Made by a program: the position numbers and the translations under genes
The notes under the pieces: generated by a model
What the model was told of the DNA's origin: nothing
Seen by the model: the letters and a program-made list of their open reading frames with translations, nothing else
Databases searched by the model: none
Shown here: positions 58,276 to 64,000 of the stretch, one piece after another
How positions within the stretch are numbered: the stretch's first letter is position 1
Layout: each line of letters begins with the position of its first letter
From: Anagrus nilaparvatae
Lineage: Eukaryota; Arthropoda; Insecta; Hymenoptera; Mymaridae
Assembly (NCBI GenBank): GCA_022575985.1
Contig: JAKSXM010000137.1
Span: forward strand, 12,356,001-12,420,000
Length of the DNA: 64,000 nucleotides
Reading direction: 5' to 3'

Positions 58276-61200
58276 AATATAATTATAAATATAAATTATA
58301 AAAATTATAAAGATTATTTTGAGTTTATTTACCCTCATTAAAAACATGTAAAAATTGCAAATAATTTCCCCACCATCTGCTAAAAAAACACTTTTTTTCA
58401 AGATTTCATCTCTTACTGAATAACATCCTAAGAATATTCAAATAGCATTCAAGCTTTTTCTCAAGTATTTTTTCAACGAATATCATAGTCATTATTTACT
58501 AATAGGACAAAACAGATCCAACAACAAAAAAATCTCATATACAGAAGCTTGTCAAAAATACACTCTCAGATATCAAAAACGTCATAAATTACAAAATCCA
58601 TTTTATCACAGCTTCTATTGCGTAAAGATTTTTTTTTTATAACTAAAAGGGTGTATCATAAAGACAATAAATTTATTGTCAAAAAAAAAAAAAAAAAAAA
58701 ATTTTAAGATTAATAGGACTTTTAGAACGTTTCAATGATAAAGTATACCACAATGGCCCATATTTTTTCAATTCAATCTAATTTATTTTAAGCTTGTCGC
58801 AATATATATAAGATATATCATGACAATGGATGTATTCACATTGTTCCATTAAAAGAACTTAAGTCGACTATATATGGCATTGTAATAAAACCCATAGATT
58901 TATATAAAAAAAGAAACAATATTATTAAAAAAAATAAAAGTTACATTATTATGCAAAAAAGTATTAAGTAACTTATGCATGGAATAGAAATAATAAAAAT
59001 TATAACTATAATAACGTGTACAGTATAAAAGGATATTTTATAATATGTGTCACACATTCATTATTGTAAAATCCGTTACATTATGAGCTTTTTATAAAAT
59101 GAAAATATAACTTATTTTTATAATAATTCTCTGACATTTAGCACGTAACAGCTAAAAACTTGTGCTTTTTAGATTTATAAGATATTTTTAATTAATTTTA
59201 AAATAAATGTTAAATATAAAAAAATACAAATAATTTATTTCTATGTTTTTTAAGAAAAACCGATAACGACATTTGGTTTGACAGCAGTTCTGTAAAGAAG
59301 ACAATATATGTCTTTTTGCTTGCTTTGGAAAGAGTCGATAAATATCAGTTTGGTACTTTAGAGCAGAGTTTTTTTTTTATGCAGTTATGTTGTCTGACTT
59401 AAAGTACTGAACTCCATTATCGGTTCTTAAGTTAGTATAGAAGGCTCTGTTTGGTATTTTACTGTTTCGCATTTTGTATTTTTGGGTTAACGAGGTAGTT
59501 TTAGCTGAGAAAATATAAATATTTCGATTTTATGAGCGTTTTTTACTGATTAACATTTGTAAAAATATTGTTTTAGTAGTTGGTCCTTAACATCTTTTAA
59601 AACATCTTTGAAAGAAGGTGAATATCTAAATTTACAAATTACCTGGCGTCAAATTGGGTCGGACTTCGACTAAAAACCCGAAAATTTTGCAATAATTTTT
59701 TTAAAGATTTTCACTGCAATTTTCTAAAATATGCTAAGTTTTTGATTATAAATATGAATAGATTCGTTATGATCGATTTTATGATTGAATGGTTAAAGTT
59801 TATTTATTCGGCGCATATGGGGACTCCCTCTCTCCTTTGCAAAATATACGAATGTTTTTTATTTTTTCTTTGTTCTTTTATTTTTATATTGTTATTAATT
59901 TTAAATTTTTTATACAATACTTTGAATAAACTTTACTTTATAAAATTTACTTTAATCAATAATCGGATTTTTTTCATTGCAGTTAAAATTTAGTAGCTTA
60001 ACTAAGGGATGGGATTCAATTCAACCATGTATAAATTATTTTCATAGGGATCATATACAATTGAAAAGTTACAGAAAAAATATATTCCCACAAAATTTTT
60101 TTACTTCAAGCACAATTTTTTTTTATTTGTTTTCCACATCAGAAAATTTTTTTGCTAAATTTACAAGAATTATTTACAGATTCATAAATACAGGGATATT
60201 TCAATATTATACAAACCGAATCTGAACTCTTTTTTGAAAAATTATTACTCGATTCGACCAGAAAATCCAGGTAACTGCACACCCCTACCATAAATTTCTA
60301 TAAAAAAAATCAAATAGTAAAATAAGCCTGTACTTATTCAAAAAAATTAAATAAATTATTTTCATAACAAAAGTTCAGCCAAAATTCATGAAAACTTAAT
60401 TTAAGTTCACAGTAAAAAAAAATCTGCAGTGATTTTTATTTAGTTTAGTTTTACTACCGGACACTAAAATACAACCCTTATAGTAATTTTACAACTTTGA
60501 GTATTAAAATGACTAAATATGGGTAGTAAAATATATTCCTTAGTTATACAATCTAACTTTACAACTTGGATAGTAAAAATCATTTCAGGATTTTCTATAA
60601 AAAAAAATCTAATAAAATAAAGGTTGAAAAGGATCGAAATCCAATTTAAATAAACTAGTCTTATATCATTGGATTTACGAGTATAGGATATCTCACTATA
60701 GATTAAATTTTAGGAATTAAAATTGATACTCACGTTTAAAGTGATAAACAAAAAAAATATCCTTCAATATTTTATACTATAAAACTTTTAAAATAAAAAC
60801 GTTGCATTTTTGTTTTATTATTTTCATCATTTTAAAAACTTATAACCAAGTGGTGTGTTATTTGAGTTTAAAAAGTGTTTTTCGCTCTACATACACTTTT
60901 ATTTTTTTCATTTTTAAAAATGTCACATTTTTGTTTCATGAGTTTAATTAATTTTTTTTTTTTTATGAAAATACTTTCTACTCATGTGTGTCAAAGGGAT
61001 TCCATTGTTTTAAATAAAAAACAAATATTTGTACTTTTAGTTTAACAATAAAAAATCGATGAATTAAATAAAAATGTAACAAATGTTTATTCTGCGAAGC
61101 TTGAATAAATAACTAGAGTACATAAGACAAGGGTCACATTTTTTTAGAAACTGTTAAATATCTGTTTTGAATAGGTTATTTAAGAAAAATGGGATTGAGC

Positions 61201-62024
61201 TTAAAATTTTTTATCTTTGAATATTATCATCATTATGATATCGTAAAAATCTAAACATGCATAAAATTCAAATATTATATTTTAACTGCTCCCTGGGCTT
61301 AATGGATTAATAAAGAAGAAACTATTAAAACACAAATTGCTGCATATAAAATTTATCCTTTTTTTTCGTGTGTAAAATATACGAATATCTGGTAAGAAAT
61401 TTTATATATACGATGAAATAAAAAAATGACAAATTGACTGGATAATATCAGCCGTTTTGTAATTTGCGATACTTTAGCTTAACGTTTAGAAATGACCGTA
61501 TGGCGCAGGTGTTTTATATAAGCAATATAAAAACATTGCTATATATATATGGGCTATATTGCCTTACACGAATGAGAAAAAACGTATCGCAATATTTAAA
61601 CTCTGTATTGCTCTACTAATCTTTGGATATTTGTGAATCGTAGTACGTAAAAGCTGGATGAGATAAATTTTAGGATGCTAAAAGAGAGAAAGAGATAGAT
61701 TTTTTCCCAAGAGATTCATTAATCTGAAACTGTACTAAACAGAAAGCTTGCAAAGTGCATGTGGTACTTTTTAGCATCATTTTTGATATTATAATAAAAA
61801 AAATGTCGTAACTCAGCTTTGAATTCAAAAGTGACAATTTTTCAAATAAAAATAATCAGACACTAAAATTTTAAATGAATTTAAAGTCTGGGACTATGTT
61901 TAGAAAGCAATGAAAAAATTCTTTTTGCAACGAATTAAAATAGTCTAAAAGCTGTTTATGTTAGGTGTACTATAAGTATATGCAATTTTTTCTAAAAGTT
62001 TGGGAAAAGCTAGTTCATAAGTGC

Positions 62025-62240
62025 TAGCTAAGTTTTTTTATACGCTGCTTTCAAATAAAAAAATAGCTTGAAAACCAAAAAAACGCCAAGAATATTTTGG
62101 GCCAAAAAAACCTTCAAAATCGACCGATAAATACGGTTTTTTGATATTAAGGTTAAGTTTTTTGGGTCGGAACCTAAACATTTGAAATCATCGTATCAAA
62201 AACTTATTGGCACATATAAGTCTTGCACCAAATTTTGGAA
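62025..62240. repeat. Short inverted repeat of the 48.7 kb family
   Basis: taagtttttttatacgctgctttcaaat near 62029 pairs with atttgaaatcatcgtatcaaaaactta ending near 62208. The text between includes cgaccgataaatacgg and matches 48655-48810 in reverse. An open frame on minus over it is a by-product. Confidence 0.6.
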
Positions 62241-63052
62241 AAAAATGGATACGTCTAACACATACGGTTTCTAGATCAAAAGAAAATATGGATTTTCTAG
62301 TTTTAAAGCATATAAATAATATGAACGAAATTTTTTTTTTGGAAAATCGAACATAAGCTTCATGAAAAAAGTTCAATTTTTTTCATATATTTTGAATGCA
62401 TCCCTGTACTATTTTTTTAATATCTCCAATTCTGTTGCAGTAGTAAAAAAATAAAAAAAAAAATTTTATCGAACTGATACCGAATAGTTATTTTGAAAAT
62501 AAATCCCAAACTTCTCGCCAAACTTAAAAAAACAATTATAAAAAATTCAATAAATTACTTTCACAAAAATTGTAAAAATATTTACTATTTTAATAAAATA
62601 AAAAAAAATTTCTGTTCAATTTTACTATTCAAGATTTAAGATTTGCTCTTTGATAAGCAAATTTGATATTCTCTGAATTTTTTTTAGTGAATATTTTAAA
62701 AAATATTTGGATTACATCTAGAAGGATTGGCTTCAAATTACAAAATTTGAAATTAGAGCGACGAAAATCAACATATCAATATAGAATAAATCGAGAAAGA
62801 TTTACGTATAGATTTTTCAAGTCTCTACAAGTCAATTTATGGGCCACATAAGTTTTCGGATGTTATATACATGATAACTTTATGGTCCTTGTAAATATAT
62901 AACGCCTTTCTCTGAATTTGAGAAAAAGCGCTATCTACCCCACTGACAGTTCTTGAATTTGAACTTGACACTTTAATTTTTCGATAATAAAATGTAAACG
63001 ATAATAAAATTTCGATACTAAAACTGTGTAACTGTATAACTGCTCTTTTCAT

Positions 63053-63935
63053 TTCAACCCCTACGAAATGAGATATCAACCCCTGAAATTGGGTAAATTT
63101 TCAAATAATTCTTGAAGACGCTTAAGATGTTCCCAAAAGCAAAAAACTTTTTATTTGACATTAAAAATAATTCCAAAAGATGGAATGGAATCAAATAAGC
63201 GTGTATTTACCATACGTATTTGCCCAGGGCCTCGATTTTCGATATCGAGGGAGCGACGGAGTAGAGGAATTCCCCAATCTTTTCCCCGGTTTTTAAAAAA
63301 TTCAATTTTAAGGGGGTAAGTTTTACAACTAAAGGAAAGACAGAATATTTTGGGCTGAAAAATACACCTGGTATTTAATGTGGGTCGCTTTTTCCATTTT
63401 TGGAGTCCGTATTCAGTTATAACCTCTACGAAATAAGATATCAACCCCTAAAGCAGGTTAAATTTTCAAATAATTTTTAAAGAAACTTAAGATGGTCCCA
63501 AATTCAAAAAAGTTTTTATTTGGCATTGAAAATAATTAATAGGACTCTCAAAAGAGAGAAAAAGAATCAAATATACATGCAGTTGCCTTTATAACCTTCC
63601 CTGGGGGTGTCTTTAGTAAACAAGGGGGTGAGTTTTATAACTAAATGAAAAACTGAATATTTTGAACTGAAAATCTCTCCTAGAATGTAATTTGGGTCGT
63701 TCTTTTCATTTCTGGAGTCCCTTTTTACCTAAAACCCCTAAAAAAATGAAATATCAACCCCTTTTGGCGGAGTGGATAAATTTTGACCAGGGCAGGAAAA
63801 CTGTATGGATATAAAAAAATTGAATATTTTGGGCTAAAAATCTCTTCAAGCATTTTTGATAATTTTTTCATTTTCATAGTCCATTTTAATCTAAAACCCC
63901 TAAAAATAGGGGTATCAACCCCTAAATAGGGTGTG
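63053..63935. repeat. Diverged tandem repeat running toward the window end
   Basis: A block like aacccctacgaaatgagatatcaacccct recurs at about 63055, 63419, 63732 and 63895. Each is followed by gggtaaattttcaaataat-like text or its remnant. Further shared parts are agaatattttgggctgaaaa and ttccatttttggagtcc. Spacing is about 363, 313 and 163, so units have lost internal pieces. It may continue past the window. Confidence 0.72.
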
Positions 63936-64000
63936 CATTGTTAATTATGAAAAAGAAAAACCGAAATAAATACATAAAATTGAGATTTTTAGTCGAAAAT

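Larger units (their letters stand above)
54341..64000. other. Region upstream of the visible MANEA exons, no supported exon
   Basis: Probably MANEA intron and then intergenic DNA. Holds TA microsatellites (about 54657-54675, 54863-54883), the minisatellite-core repeat at 58082-58275, and repeat-derived text from about 61960 to the end. No phase-0 exon encoding a membrane anchor was recognised on minus. Confidence 0.5.

Noticed and set aside
59742..60225. Two frames of about 82 codons in the right-hand spacer
   Set aside because: Phe/Leu/Ile/Asn-rich composition typical of AT-rich noncoding DNA; no homology recognised and no splice context.

Overview
The window is a piece of a very AT-rich animal nuclear genome. 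Genes are broken by GT-AG introns with T-rich acceptors. The gene set (a three-KH PCBP/mub protein, MED31, an atypical E2F7/8, mitochondrial L21, exportin-4 and a GH99 endomannosidase) fits an insect. E2F7/8 and endomannosidase are, as far as I know, missing from Drosophila, so a non-dipteran insect is more likely. The extreme AT content would suit a hymenopteran such as an aphidiine parasitoid wasp; that is inference. There are no bacterial operons, CRISPR arrays or viral genes.

Layout. 1-23.1 kb: the 3' part of a mub/PCBP-type RNA-binding gene on +, with introns up to about 8.8 kb. It has two in-frame donors in one exon and two alternative last exons. 23.1-30.4 kb: AT-only low-complexity sequence without a gene I can support. 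30.4-31.2 kb: MED31 on -. 31.2-32.7 kb: intergenic DNA between divergent MED31 and E2F7/8, holding two adjacent E2F sites. 32.7-35.0 kb: E2F7/8 on +. 36.4-37.2 kb: mRpL21 on -, convergent with E2F7/8. 37.5-42.5 kb: XPO4 on +, divergent from mRpL21 across 252 bp; its third intron is a minor-spliceosome AT-AC intron. 46.7-54.3 kb: the last three exons of a GH99 endo-alpha-mannosidase on -, with a 6.3 kb repeat-filled intron. 54.3-64 kb: no supported exon, mostly repeats.

The genes do housekeeping jobs in RNA binding, transcription, the cell cycle, mitochondrial translation, nuclear transport and Golgi glycan trimming. I see no functional cluster; what links them is head-to-head promoter sharing.

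Mobile DNA fills introns and spacers. It includes a MITE family with CACTG ends (two copies in mub), a pogo-like TA-flanked element, and a GC-rich run of three short elements separated by TAA. There is also a 1.8 kb fold-back element, a dispersed repeat with a variable 24-bp minisatellite core, and diverged repeats at the right end. All exon boundaries were derived by hand from reading frame, splice consensus and remembered family sequences; no search was run.
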